In this document: piece after piece, positions 1 to 7,976 of the stretch
Layout of the letters: each line of letters opens with the position of its first letter
Numbering within the stretch: the first letter of the stretch is position 1
NCBI GenBank assembly: GCA_021323265.1
Contig: JAJTCO010000001.1
Coordinates: 62,001 to 126,000 of the forward strand
Direction of reading: 5' to 3'
Origin: Pseudoduganella sp.
GTDB taxonomy: Bacteria; Pseudomonadota; Gammaproteobacteria; Burkholderiales; Burkholderiaceae_D
Length of the DNA: 64,000 bases
The notes under the pieces: generated by a model
Database searches by the model: none
What the model saw: the letters and a program-made list of their open reading frames with translations, nothing else
What the model was told of the DNA's origin: nothing
Position numbers and translations under genes: made by a program

Positions 1-2110
1 CCAGCAGGCGCGCCTGGCGGCGGCGCCACAGCAGCACGGCGGCCGCCAGCACGGCGAGGACCGCCAGCATGGGGTCGTTGCCGCCGCCGAGCGAGGAGCA
101 GCCGCCACCGCCGCGGTTCTGCGCGCTGCCGGCCGGGGCGGGCGCGGCCGTTGCCTGGCCGCTCAGCGCGACCTGCCAGCTGGCGCCGGTGGCCTGCAGG
201 GTTGCCGTGCCGCTGGCGTTGCCCGCTGCGCTCGGCGCAAAGCGCACTGGCAGCTCGCACGCTGCGCCGGCGGGCAGCGTCAGCGGGAAGGCGCCGCAGG
301 CATTGCTTTCGCCGCTGGCCAGCGCGAACGGACCGCTAAAGGCCACGCTGTTCAGCACCAGCGCGGCGGCGCCGCTATTGGTCAGCGTGAAGCGCTTGAC
401 GATGCCCGCGCCGCCGGCCGTGGTGCTGCCGTAGTCGAAAGCCTGGGGCGAGACGGCAAGCGCGGGTGCGCTGGACGGCACGGCGCTGGCGTTGCCGCCC
501 AGGCGCACGGCAAATTGCGCGCCGCCATCGGTCAGCAACACGAGGTCGGCGTTGCGCGCCCCGGCGGCGGTCGGCTTGAAGGCCGCGTCGATGGTGCAGG
601 CGCCGCCCGGGCTGAGGGTGGTGTTGGCGGCGCAGCTGCCGGCCAGCGTGAAGTCGCCCGGGTGGTTGCCGCCCAGGACCAGCGACGCAATCTTCAGCGC
701 CGCCGTGCCGCCATTGGACAGCGTGTTGCGGTGCGCGGCCGATTGCTGGCCAACGGCGGTATCGGCAAAGCTCACCGGGCCGTTGTCGCTGAGGACGGGG
801 CGCGCCACCGCGGCCGCCGTGCCGGAGCCGGTGATGGCAACGGCCAGGTCGGGGGCGTTGGAGCGCACCAGCAGGGTGGCGCTGACGTCGCCCGCCGCCA
901 GCGGGGCGAACGCGAGCGGCACGCTGCAGCTGGCGCCGACGGCGAGCGTGCTGCCGCAGTTGCCGCCGTTGATGGTGATGGCGCTGGCGCCGCTGACGGC
1001 GATGCTGCTCAAGGCCAGCGCGACGTTGCCCCGGTTGTTCAGCGTGACTTGTTGCGTGACCGGCGCTGCCCCCACGGTCTGGGTGCCGAAGGCGAGCGCG
1101 CTCGGGCTGGCGCCGATGGCCGGCGCCGGGGCGCTGGCGTTGCCCGAGAGTGCGACCGCCACATTGGCGTTGCTGGCGTTCGATGCCAGGTTCAGGCTGG
1201 CCGCGAAGGCGCCCGCCGCGGCGGGCTGCGCCTGCACCAGCACGGTGCAGCTGGCGCCGGGTGCGAGCGGCGCCGCCGGCGCGCAGGTGCCGCCCAGCGT
1301 GAACGTGCCCGCCTGCGCGCCCGACAGGGCGATGGCAGAGAAGGTCAGCGCCGCCTGGCCACTATTGGACACGGTCAGCGTGCGCTGGGTGGGGGCGTTG
1401 GTCAGCACGGCGCCGAAATCGAGCGCGCTGGCCGACAGGGCCAGCGTGGCCTGGGCCACGGCATTGCCGGTGCCCGACAGGGCGACGCTGCTGGCGCCGC
1501 CGGTGGCGTTGTGGCTGACCGACAGCGCGGCGCTGCGCGCGCCGGCGGCCGTGGGCCGGAACACCAGCTGCACGGTGCAGCTGGCGCCCGCCGCCAGGGA
1601 CGTGCCGGCGGCGCAGTTGCCGCCGCTGATGCGGAAGTCGGCGGCGTGGCTGCCGCCCACGGCGATGCTGCCGACATTGAGCGGCGCCGAACCGCTGTTG
1701 GAGAGCGTGGTGGCGAGGGCGGCGCTGTCCTGGCCGACCGTGGCGCCGCCGAACGACAGCGCGGCCGGCGCGACGGCCGCCGCCGGCGCCGCCGTCACAT
1801 TGGGGTTGCCAATGAAGGCTGCCAGGTCCGCAATCTCGGCGCTGGTGAACTTGCCGTTGTAGAGCGTGCCCATGCCGCCGCGGTTGGCGGCGAAGGCGGC
1901 GCTGATCACGGACGGATTGTCGGCGGCGGCCAGGATGCCGTTGACGTTGGTCGCGGGCGAGGGGCCGTGGCAGGCCGCGCAGGCCGTGCCGCCGGCGACC
2001 GGGCCGTTCAGGTAGAGGGTCTTGCCGTTCAGGGCGTCGGCCGCATGCGCGTGTTGCGCCGCATGTGCCAGGCCCAGTGCCAGCAGGGCCCACAGTCGGT
2101 GGTGTTTCAT
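1..2110 (-). CDS. cytochrome c / choice-of-anchor repeat protein with JDVT-CTERM-like tail (partial, 3' end off window)
   Basis: Translated from an ATG at 2110 down to base 1 (703 codons with no stop seen), so the C-terminus runs just past the window edge. A signal peptide of about 23 residues is followed by a cytochrome c motif CAACH (Cys44, Cys47, His48). Next come about five repeats of roughly 100 residues of the choice-of-anchor D / ASPM-SPD-2-Hydin kind, each with a FG..VG..S motif, a GG.C.A..L..GASC segment and a VQ.. or P..F.P..AG strand. The tail has GGGGCSSLGGGNDP around Cys672, a hydrophobic helix and an RRR cluster. That matches my memory of the JDVT-CTERM sorting signal. It lies 22 bp downstream of a CPBP protease gene on the same strand, the expected processing partner. 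The product is probably exported and surface-retained; its redox partner is unknown. Confidence 0.8.
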   Translation of the reverse strand, partial: MKHHRLWALLALGLAHAAQHAHAADALNGKTLYLNGPVAGGTACAACHGPSPATNVNGILAAADNPSVISAAFAANRGGMGTLYNGKFTSAEIADLAAFIGNPNVTAAPAAAVAPAALSFGGATVGQDSAALATTLSNSGSAPLNVGSIAVGGSHAADFRISGGNCAAGTSLAAGASCTVQLVFRPTAAGARSAALSVSHNATGGASSVALSGTGNAVAQATLALSASALDFGAVLTNAPTQRTLTVSNSGQAALTFSAIALSGAQAGTFTLGGTCAPAAPLAPGASCTVLVQAQPAAAGAFAASLNLASNASNANVAVALSGNASAPAPAIGASPSALAFGTQTVGAAPVTQQVTLNNRGNVALALSSIAVSGASAITINGGNCGSTLAVGASCSVPLAFAPLAAGDVSATLLVRSNAPDLAVAITGSGTAAAVARPVLSDNGPVSFADTAVGQQSAAHRNTLSNGGTAALKIASLVLGGNHPGDFTLAGSCAANTTLSPGGACTIDAAFKPTAAGARNADLVLLTDGGAQFAVRLGGNASAVPSSAPALAVSPQAFDYGSTTAGGAGIVKRFTLTNSGAAALVLNSVAFSGPFALASGESNACGAFPLTLPAGAACELPVRFAPSAAGNASGTATLQATGASWQVALSGQATAAPAPAGSAQNRGGGGCSSLGGGNDPMLAVLAVLAAAVLLWRRRQARLL

Positions 2111-2132
2111 CGGTGCTCCCGTTGTTGTTTGC

Positions 2133-2573
2133 CTAATTGATCGGAAATCCTGCACACATCGACAGCGCCCAGGCATTGCCTGCACTGTGCAGCACGGCGC
2201 ACCAGCGCCAGTCGCGCCAGCGCTGGTACGCCAGCCCGAACGCCACGCCGGGCCCGAACACCAGCGCCGCCGCCAGCACTCCCTGGTGCAGGTGCAGGGC
2301 GCTGAAGGCGACCGCACTGGCCAGTATTGCGAGCGGGGCGCCGGCGCGCGGCAGCAGCCAGGCATGCAGTCCGGCGCGCACCACCCATTCCTCCAGCAGC
2401 GGCGCCAGCACCAGCAGGCGCAGCACGGCGGCCAAGTCGGGCGAGAGCAGGGCGGTGCCGCAGACGGCGGTTTGGGCAAGCACAGGTTCTGAGCATTCTG
2501 TTAATGTTGTAGCAGTCAATACCGCGGCACCGGAAAATGGTTCAAAATCCGGAAGAAGATTTTTTTTGCGCAT
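2133..2573 (-). CDS. mrtJ: CPBP-family intramembrane protease, MrtJ-like (JDVT-CTERM system)
   Basis: A small membrane protein of about 146 residues. It carries the three glutamic-protease motifs of the CPBP (CAAX protease and bacteriocin-processing) family: LEEWVVRAGLH, then FSALHLHQG, then HSAGNAW. In JDVT-CTERM systems a dedicated member of this family, named MrtJ, is thought to cleave the C-terminal tail of its target. Here the gene sits immediately upstream of a protein with such a tail and on the same strand, so the pair is probably one operon. The start is uncertain. ATG at 2573 has no clear ribosome site and gives a rather polar N-terminus; a GTG about 28 codons later is possible. Family call is firm, the MrtJ assignment rests on neighbourhood and tail. 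Confidence 0.72.
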   Translation of the reverse strand: MRKKNLLPDFEPFSGAAVLTATTLTECSEPVLAQTAVCGTALLSPDLAAVLRLLVLAPLLEEWVVRAGLHAWLLPRAGAPLAILASAVAFSALHLHQGVLAAALVFGPGVAFGLAYQRWRDWRWCAVLHSAGNAWALSMCAGFPIN

Positions 2574-2588
2574 CGGTGGAACTTTTTT

Positions 2589-2613
2589 GAACCTTTTTCC
2601 TGCGGCCCGGTAT
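2589..2613 (+). promoter_or_regulatory. possible ECF-type promoter and leader palindrome upstream of the sigma factor
   Basis: GAACC at 2589-2593 and GGTAT at 2609-2613 are separated by 15 bp, resembling the GAAC / GT-rich pattern of autoregulated ECF promoters. A perfect inverted repeat TTTACC-GGCA-GGTAAA follows at 2613-2628, just before the ribosome site GAGGAGAA (2629-2636). The 69-bp gap is shared with the divergent protease gene. The promoter is inference from pattern and position only. Confidence 0.35.
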
Positions 2614-2642
2614 TTACCGGCAGGTAAAGAGGAGAAGCGTGC

Positions 2643-3218
2643 ATGCGGTCTGGCAGGAGGGCGGGAGTGACGAGCGAATCGGATGAGGGCGAGCTGGTAC
2701 GGCGGGTAGGGGGCGGCGATCGCCTGGCCTTCCAGGCCCTGTACCGCGCCTATTTCCCGCGCCTGGCCCGCTTCCTCGACCGTATGACGCGCAATGTGCC
2801 GCTGCTGGAGGAAGTGATCAACGACACCATGCTGGTCGTGTGGCAGAAGGCCGCCAGCTACGACGGCAGCAGCAAGGTGTCGACCTGGATTTTCGGGATT
2901 GCCTACCGCCAGGCCTTGAAGGCGCTGCGCGGGCTGGACGAGCCGCAGGAAAGCGGCCCGGAAAGCGCCGGCGAGGCATGGCACGAACCGGAGCATGCCT
3001 TCGCCTCCCTGCAACTGCAGCGCGGGGTGGGGCGGGCACTCGATGCCTTGCCGCTGGAGCAGCGTGTCGTGGTGTGCCTGACCTACTACCACGGCATGGC
3101 GTATCAGGAAATCGCCGAGGCCATGGAGTGTCCGGTCAATACCGTGAAGACGCGCATGTTCCACGCGCGCCAGCGCCTGAAGGACATGTTGTCCGTGCAT
3201 ATGGAAGAGATCAGATGA
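2643..3218 (+). CDS. ECF-family RNA polymerase sigma factor
   Basis: A 191-residue sigma-70 family protein of ECF size. Region 2 lies around residues 28-95 (LAFQALYRAYFPRLARF, then VSTWIFGIAYRQA). Region 4 lies around 135-185 (LPLEQRVVVCLTYYHGM, YQEIAEAMECPVNTVKTRM). It would redirect RNA polymerase to a small regulon in response to a cell-envelope signal. The start is chosen because a strong GAGGAGAA site lies 6 bp before the ATG. Its stop overlaps the start of the anti-sigma gene (ATGA), so the two are translationally coupled. Which signal it answers cannot be read from the sequence. Confidence 0.93.
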   Translation: MRSGRRAGVTSESDEGELVRRVGGGDRLAFQALYRAYFPRLARFLDRMTRNVPLLEEVINDTMLVVWQKAASYDGSSKVSTWIFGIAYRQALKALRGLDEPQESGPESAGEAWHEPEHAFASLQLQRGVGRALDALPLEQRVVVCLTYYHGMAYQEIAEAMECPVNTVKTRMFHARQRLKDMLSVHMEEIR

Positions 3219-3895
3219 ACACGCAAGACCCATCGAACGATGCGCAGCACCAGGACATGCAGGCACTGCTGCCCTGGTATGCCGCCGGCACGCTGGCAGA
3301 CAGCGAGGCGCAGCGCGTGCAGCAGCATTTGCGCGGCTGCCCCGCCTGTCGCGCCGAGCTGGCATGGCAGCGCCGCATGATTGAAACGGCAGCCCCGTTG
3401 CCGGACGGCCTGGACCAGGAACGCGCATTGGCGCGCCTGATGCCGCGGCTGGACGGGGCGCCGCACGAGTTGGCCCAGCCTGTCGCCAAACCATCCCGCG
3501 TCGTACAGCAACGGACCCGCATTGCCAGCGCCCTGATGGGCTGGTGGCGCGGGCCCGGCGACTGGAAGGGCTGGGCCATCACGGCACAGGCAGCGGTGAT
3601 CGTCGTGCTGGCAGCGCAGTTGCTGCCAGCCGACGCACCGTCCACTTACCAGGCCCTGGGCAGCGACCCTGCCGCGGTGCCCGACCTGCTGGTGGTGTTC
3701 CAGCCCGCCGCCAGCGTGCACGACGTCCAGCGCCTGCTCAAGGATTCCGGCGCCCGCGTCGTGGGCGGCCCGACCTCGACCGGGGCCTGGCTGCTGGACG
3801 TCGATCCGGCGCAGCGCGCGGCCCTGCTGGCGGCCTTGCGCGGCGATCCCGCGGTCGACCTGGCCGAAACCTTGCTGCCGGAGCACCGACCGTGA
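3215..3895 (+). CDS. zinc-finger anti-sigma factor with a propeptide-like outer domain
   Basis: A 226-residue membrane protein. Residues 38-45 hold the H-x3-C-x2-C anti-sigma zinc motif (His38, Cys42, Cys45), which binds sigma on the cytoplasmic side. One transmembrane helix lies near 120-137. Residues 157-222 form an outer domain that reads like the Inhibitor I9 / subtilisin propeptide fold: a strand LLVVFQP, helix SVHDVQRLLKDSG, strand ARVVGGPTSTGAWLLDV, a second helix, then AVDLAET. The next gene is a subtilase and overlaps by one base. That suggests the outer domain may bind, inhibit or be cut by the neighbouring protease, so that proteolysis releases sigma. The zinc finger is seen directly; the propeptide resemblance is pattern recognition. 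Confidence 0.85.
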   Translation: MNTQDPSNDAQHQDMQALLPWYAAGTLADSEAQRVQQHLRGCPACRAELAWQRRMIETAAPLPDGLDQERALARLMPRLDGAPHELAQPVAKPSRVVQQRTRIASALMGWWRGPGDWKGWAITAQAAVIVVLAAQLLPADAPSTYQALGSDPAAVPDLLVVFQPAASVHDVQRLLKDSGARVVGGPTSTGAWLLDVDPAQRAALLAALRGDPAVDLAETLLPEHRP

Positions 3896-5124
3896 TGCGT
3901 TGGCTTGTCCTGCTGTGGACGCTGTGGGCCCTGGCCGTGCCGCCGGCCCAGGCGGCGCCAGCCGACGCCGGCGGCGACATCCTGGTCATGCTGCACCTGC
4001 CCGCGCCGCACTTTCGCGCCGACGGCTATGGCGGCGCCAGCTACCGCGACGATGCCGGGCGCCAGGCGCGCCAGCGCATTGCCACGGCCCTGGCGCGCGA
4101 GCATGGCATGGAGCTGATGGAAGACTGGCCGATGCCGGCCCTGAATGTCGACTGCTTCCGCATGCGCCTGGGCGCCGGCCGCAGCCAGGAAGCCGTGCTG
4201 GCCGCGCTGGCACGCGACCGCCGGGTGGCCTGGGCCCAGCCCATCCAGGAATTCAGCGCCCAGGCGGCGGGGGCGGACGATCCCTTGTACCGCGTGCAGC
4301 CGGCCGCGGCGCCCTGGCAACTGGAACAGGTGCGCAAGCTCGCCACCGGCCGCAAGGTCCTTGTTGCCGTGATCGACAGCGGGGTGGAGGCGAACCACCC
4401 CGACCTGGCCGGCCAGGTGGCGGTGCAAGAGAATTTCGTCGACGGCCAGGCGTACCAGGCCGAGGAGCATGGCACTGCCGTGGCGGGCGTGATCGCCGCG
4501 CGCGCGGGCAACGGCGTCGGCATCGCCGGCGTGGCGCCGCAGGCACGCTTGATGGCGCTGCGCGCCTGCTGGCAGGAAGGCGCGGGAACGCGCTGCAACA
4601 GCTTCACCCTGGCCAAGGCGCTGAACTATGCCTTGCTGCACCACGCACAGGTCATCAACCTGAGCCTGTCCGGCCCGCAGGACCGGCTGCTGCAGCAACT
4701 GGTGGGCGTGGCGCAGGCGCGCGGCATCCGCGTCGTCGGCGCCTACGATCCGGCGCGCAGCGATGGCGGTTTTCCCGCCAACAGTCCTGGCGTGTTCGCG
4801 GTCGACTGCGACGATGCGCCGCGCCATGGCGCACGCGCCTTGCTGGCCCCGGGCCGCGACATCCCGACCACCATGCCCGGCGCACGCTGGGGGATGGTGT
4901 CCGGTTCCTCCTACGCCGCGGCCCACGTCAGCGGCATGCTTGCCCTGATCGGCGAACTCAAGCCGGCGCTGGCCGGCGAGCAGCTGCGCGAAGGCATCGT
5001 GCGCACGGGCGGCCGTGCACCGTTGACGGGGATAGATCTTTGCGCCACCATCATGCGCATCACCGGTAAATGTTCCTGCGCATGCCCCAACCCCACCACC
5101 GACAGCCTGGCCCGCACGCCTTGA
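3895..5124 (+). CDS. S8 family (subtilisin-like) serine protease, exported
   Basis: A 409-residue subtilase with a signal peptide ending near residue 20. Residues 27-122 form a propeptide-like region. The catalytic triad is complete: Asp161 in VAVIDSGVEANHPDL, His192 in EEHGTAVAGVIAA and Ser339 in GSSYAAAHVSG. The gene overlaps the anti-sigma stop by one base, so sigma, anti-sigma and protease form one transcript. Its C-terminal 18 codons overlap the next gene in another frame. A cysteine pair (CSCAC) close to the end is unusual. It probably acts in the periplasm or outside the cell, and its neighbours suggest a role in sensing or envelope quality control. The substrate is unknown. Confidence 0.92.
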   Translation: MRWLVLLWTLWALAVPPAQAAPADAGGDILVMLHLPAPHFRADGYGGASYRDDAGRQARQRIATALAREHGMELMEDWPMPALNVDCFRMRLGAGRSQEAVLAALARDRRVAWAQPIQEFSAQAAGADDPLYRVQPAAAPWQLEQVRKLATGRKVLVAVIDSGVEANHPDLAGQVAVQENFVDGQAYQAEEHGTAVAGVIAARAGNGVGIAGVAPQARLMALRACWQEGAGTRCNSFTLAKALNYALLHHAQVINLSLSGPQDRLLQQLVGVAQARGIRVVGAYDPARSDGGFPANSPGVFAVDCDDAPRHGARALLAPGRDIPTTMPGARWGMVSGSSYAAAHVSGMLALIGELKPALAGEQLREGIVRTGGRAPLTGIDLCATIMRITGKCSCACPNPTTDSLARTP

Positions 5125-5819
5125 GGTGCCTCGCCCTGGCGTTGGCCTGCACGGCGGCAAGCGGCGCGCAGGCGCAGTTGAGCGGCAGTGCCGGCATCGT
5201 GTCGGACCACCTGTACCGCGGCATCTCGCTCAGTTCCGGCAAGCCGGCGGCGCGCCTGTCGCTCGATGTCGACTCGGCGCACGGCTGGTTCGCCGGCGGC
5301 CAGCTGGTCAGCGGACAACTGGCGCCGCAGTCGCACCGCAGCGCGCAGTGGCTGGGCTATGCCGGCTATGCGCAGCGCCTGGCGTCCGGCCTGTCCTGGG
5401 AGGCCGGCATCTCGGCCTATGCCTTCCACGGCGCCCCCAGCTGGAATTTCCGCGAAGTGTTCGCCGGCCTGTCCTATGACGACTACGCGCTGCGTCTGCA
5501 TTACTCGCCCGACTACCTTGGTTTCGGCGAGCGCACGGTGTATGCCGAACTCAATGGCGGCGCGCAGCTGACGCCCGGCTGGCGCCTGTTCTGGCGCGGC
5601 GGCTTCCTGAGCGCGCCGGACCATGCCGCCAGCAGCCGCGCCGAGGCGCGCATCGGCGCGGCCACCTCGCGCAGCGGCTGGCAAATGCAACTTTCGCTCG
5701 ATGCGGCGCGCCTGCGCGGCCAGGCCGCCCGCGCCGGCGGCGCCTACGGCAACTACGCCGGCGCGGGCCCGGCCCGGGTGCGCGGCAAGCTGGTGCTGGC
5801 CCTGGCGCGCAGTTTCTGA
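5070..5819 (+). CDS. TorF-family putative porin (Gcw_chp)
   Basis: A 249-residue outer-membrane beta-barrel candidate. A long N-terminus leads into a signal peptide (LALALACTAASGAQA). After it comes the family signature SAGIVSDHLYRGISLSSGKPA, in which VSDxxxRGIS is diagnostic, and then alternating strands rich in Tyr, Trp and Gly that end in a C-terminal Phe, as outer-membrane proteins do. An ATG four codons downstream (5082) is an equally good start. It overlaps the protease by 55 bp in a different frame, which suggests coupled translation and makes it the last gene of the sigma operon. TorF proteins are predicted porins; the solute is not known. Confidence 0.82.
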   Translation: MFLRMPQPHHRQPGPHALRCLALALACTAASGAQAQLSGSAGIVSDHLYRGISLSSGKPAARLSLDVDSAHGWFAGGQLVSGQLAPQSHRSAQWLGYAGYAQRLASGLSWEAGISAYAFHGAPSWNFREVFAGLSYDDYALRLHYSPDYLGFGERTVYAELNGGAQLTPGWRLFWRGGFLSAPDHAASSRAEARIGAATSRSGWQMQLSLDAARLRGQAARAGGAYGNYAGAGPARVRGKLVLALARSF

Positions 5820-5895
5820 ATTCCTTGCCATAAATTGATCCCGGTCATGGCCGGCGCGGCCGCGCATCGCTTAGGCTGGGCGAAAGGAGTGACCT

Positions 5896-7395
5896 ATGGG
5901 ATATGCATTACGCGCCAGGCGGCTTGGCATCGACACCTACCAGCAACCGGTGGCCTATATGCGGCGCGACTGTGCGGTATGCCGCGCGGAAGGCTTCGAG
6001 GCGCAGTCGCGCGTCGAACTGCTGTGCGGCGCCCGCGTGGTCACCGCCACGCTGAACGTGACCGACGGCGACTTGCTGGAAGGGCAGGAGATCGGCCTGT
6101 CGGAGGCGGCCTGGGAGGCGCTGGGCGCCAGCCCTGGCGCGGCCGTGACGGTGCGCCATCCTGCCCCGCTGGCGTCGTTCGCGGCGGTGCGCGGCAAGAT
6201 CCATGGCCGTCCGCTGGACGACGCGGCGGCGCAGGCGATCGTGGGCGACATCGTCGGCGGCCGCTATCCCGACATCCACCTGTCCAGCCTGATCACCGCC
6301 TGTTCCGGCAACCGGCTGGACCTGGCGGAAACCATCGCGCTGACGCGCGCCATGGCGGCGGCCGGCAAGCACATGTCCTGGCCCGCCAGCGTGGTGGTGG
6401 ACAAGCATTGCGTCGGCGGCCTGCCGGGCAACCGCACCACGCTGCTGGTGGTGCCGATCGTCGCGGCCTGCGGCATGACGATGCCCAAGACTTCCTCGCG
6501 CGCCATCACTTCGCCGGCCGGCACGGCCGATACCATGGAAACGCTGGCGCCGGTGGCCATCGGCATCGATGCCATGCGCCGCGTGGTGGAGCAGGAGGGC
6601 GGCTGCATCGTGTGGGGCGGCAGCGTGACGCTCAGTCCTGCCGACGATGTGCTGATCCGTGTGGAGCGCCCGCTGGAACTCGATAGCGACGGTTTGCTGG
6701 TGGCCTCGGTGCTGTCGAAGAAGCTGGCGGCGGGCGCCAGCCACGTGCTGATCGACATACCGGTCGGTCGCACCGCCAAGGTGCGCTCGGACCAGGCGGC
6801 ACGCGACCTGGCGGCGCGGCTGGAAGCGGCCGGCCGGGCGCTCGGGCTGGCGGTGCGCTGCGTGCTCAGCGACGGCAGCCAGCCGGTCGGCGTCGGCATC
6901 GGACCGGCGCTGGAAGCGATGGACGTGCTGGCGGTGCTGCAAGGCCAGGCCGGCGCACCGCAGGACTTGCGCCAGCGTGCCCTGGCCCTGGCGGCAGGCG
7001 TGCTGGAACTGGGCGGCCGGGCGGCGCCCGGCGCTGGGCTGGCACTGGCGGCGCAGGTGCTCGATTCGGGGGCGGCATGGGCCAAGTTCCAGGCCATCTG
7101 CGCAGCCCAGGGCGGCCTGCGCGAACCGCCCGTGGCGCCGTGCACGCACGCACTGCCGGCGCGCCACGCGGGGCGCGTGGTGGGCATCGACAACCGCAAG
7201 CTGGCCACGCTGGCAAAGCTGGCCGGCGCGCCGCGCGCCGCAGCGGCCGGCGTGCGCTTCTTCGCCCCGCTTGGCAGCCGGCTGGAAGTGGGGCAGCCCA
7301 TGCTGTCCATCCATGCCGAGTCGCCGGGCGAACTGGCGTACGCGCTCGAATATGCGGAGGCGCAAAGCAACCTGGTCACGGTGGAGGACGCATGA
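5896..7395 (+). CDS. thymidine phosphorylase family protein (AMP phosphorylase-like, long form)
   Basis: A 499-residue member of the long thymidine / AMP phosphorylase family, longer than the usual 440-residue DeoA because of an extra N-terminal domain of about 85 residues. Phosphate and nucleoside binding motifs are visible: SSLITACSGNRLDLAET around 130-146, KHCVGGLPGNRTT around 170-182 and KTSSRAITSPAGTADTME at 198-215. It would catalyse phosphorolysis of a nucleoside or nucleoside monophosphate, feeding pentose salvage. A good site (AAAGGAG) precedes the ATG. It overlaps the next gene by an ATGA junction. The true substrate of bacterial members is poorly settled, so no symbol is given. Confidence 0.9.
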   Translation: MGYALRARRLGIDTYQQPVAYMRRDCAVCRAEGFEAQSRVELLCGARVVTATLNVTDGDLLEGQEIGLSEAAWEALGASPGAAVTVRHPAPLASFAAVRGKIHGRPLDDAAAQAIVGDIVGGRYPDIHLSSLITACSGNRLDLAETIALTRAMAAAGKHMSWPASVVVDKHCVGGLPGNRTTLLVVPIVAACGMTMPKTSSRAITSPAGTADTMETLAPVAIGIDAMRRVVEQEGGCIVWGGSVTLSPADDVLIRVERPLELDSDGLLVASVLSKKLAAGASHVLIDIPVGRTAKVRSDQAARDLAARLEAAGRALGLAVRCVLSDGSQPVGVGIGPALEAMDVLAVLQGQAGAPQDLRQRALALAAGVLELGGRAAPGAGLALAAQVLDSGAAWAKFQAICAAQGGLREPPVAPCTHALPARHAGRVVGIDNRKLATLAKLAGAPRAAAAGVRFFAPLGSRLEVGQPMLSIHAESPGELAYALEYAEAQSNLVTVEDA

Positions 7396-7976
7396 GCAGG
7401 ATCTTGCTGGTTCAGGGGCATCCCGATCCCGCCGGCGGGCATCTATGCCATGCGCTGGCCGACGCCTATGTCGCCGGCGCCGCGGCGGCGGGGCACGTGG
7501 TGGAAGTGGTGACGCCGGCCGCGCTGGACTTTCCGCTATTGGCCAATGCGCGCGAATGGGAGGAAGGCGCGCTGCCGCCGGCGCTGCAACCGGCGCAGCA
7601 GGCCATCGGGCAGGCGCAGCACCTGGTGCTGATCTATCCCTTGTGGCTGGGCGACATGCCGGCCGTGCTCAAAGGTTTCCTGGAACAAGTGGCGCGGCCC
7701 GGTTTTGCGTTGCAGCGCCAGTCGCGCAACCCGCTGCATGCGGGCTTGCTGGCGGGGCGCAGCGCGCGCGTGGTGGTGACCATGGGCATGCCGGCGTTCT
7801 TCTACCGCTGGTACTACGGCGCCCACAGCCTGAAGTCGCTCGAACGCAATATCCTCAACTTCGTCGGCATTGCACCGGTGCGCAAGACCCTGGTGGGCGG
7901 GGCGGGCGCCATGTCGGGCGCGGATGCCGATACCTGGTGCGGGCGCATGCGCGCGCTGGGCGGCAAGGCGGGCTAG
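7392..7976 (+). CDS. NAD(P)H-dependent oxidoreductase, flavodoxin-like fold
   Basis: A 194-residue protein of the NAD(P)H quinone reductase / KefF-MdaB type. It starts with the FMN-binding strand and loop ILLVQGHPDPAGGHLC, has YPLWLGDMPAVLKGFLEQV (residues around 77-95) and a later GMPAFFYRWYYGAHS segment, all typical of this flavodoxin-like family. It should reduce quinones or similar acceptors with NAD(P)H through FMN in the cytoplasm. Its ATG overlaps the phosphorylase stop, so the two are cotranscribed, although no metabolic link is obvious. Its 3' end overlaps the opposing gene by 4 bp. Confidence 0.87.
   Translation: MSRILLVQGHPDPAGGHLCHALADAYVAGAAAAGHVVEVVTPAALDFPLLANAREWEEGALPPALQPAQQAIGQAQHLVLIYPLWLGDMPAVLKGFLEQVARPGFALQRQSRNPLHAGLLAGRSARVVVTMGMPAFFYRWYYGAHSLKSLERNILNFVGIAPVRKTLVGGAGAMSGADADTWCGRMRALGGKAG

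Noticed and set aside
515..2140. Long plus-strand open frames opposite the JDVT-CTERM gene
   Set aside because: High GC third positions create open frames on the other strand. Their translations are low-complexity Ala/Arg/Gly/Val, while the minus frame has a signal peptide, CxxCH and clear repeats.
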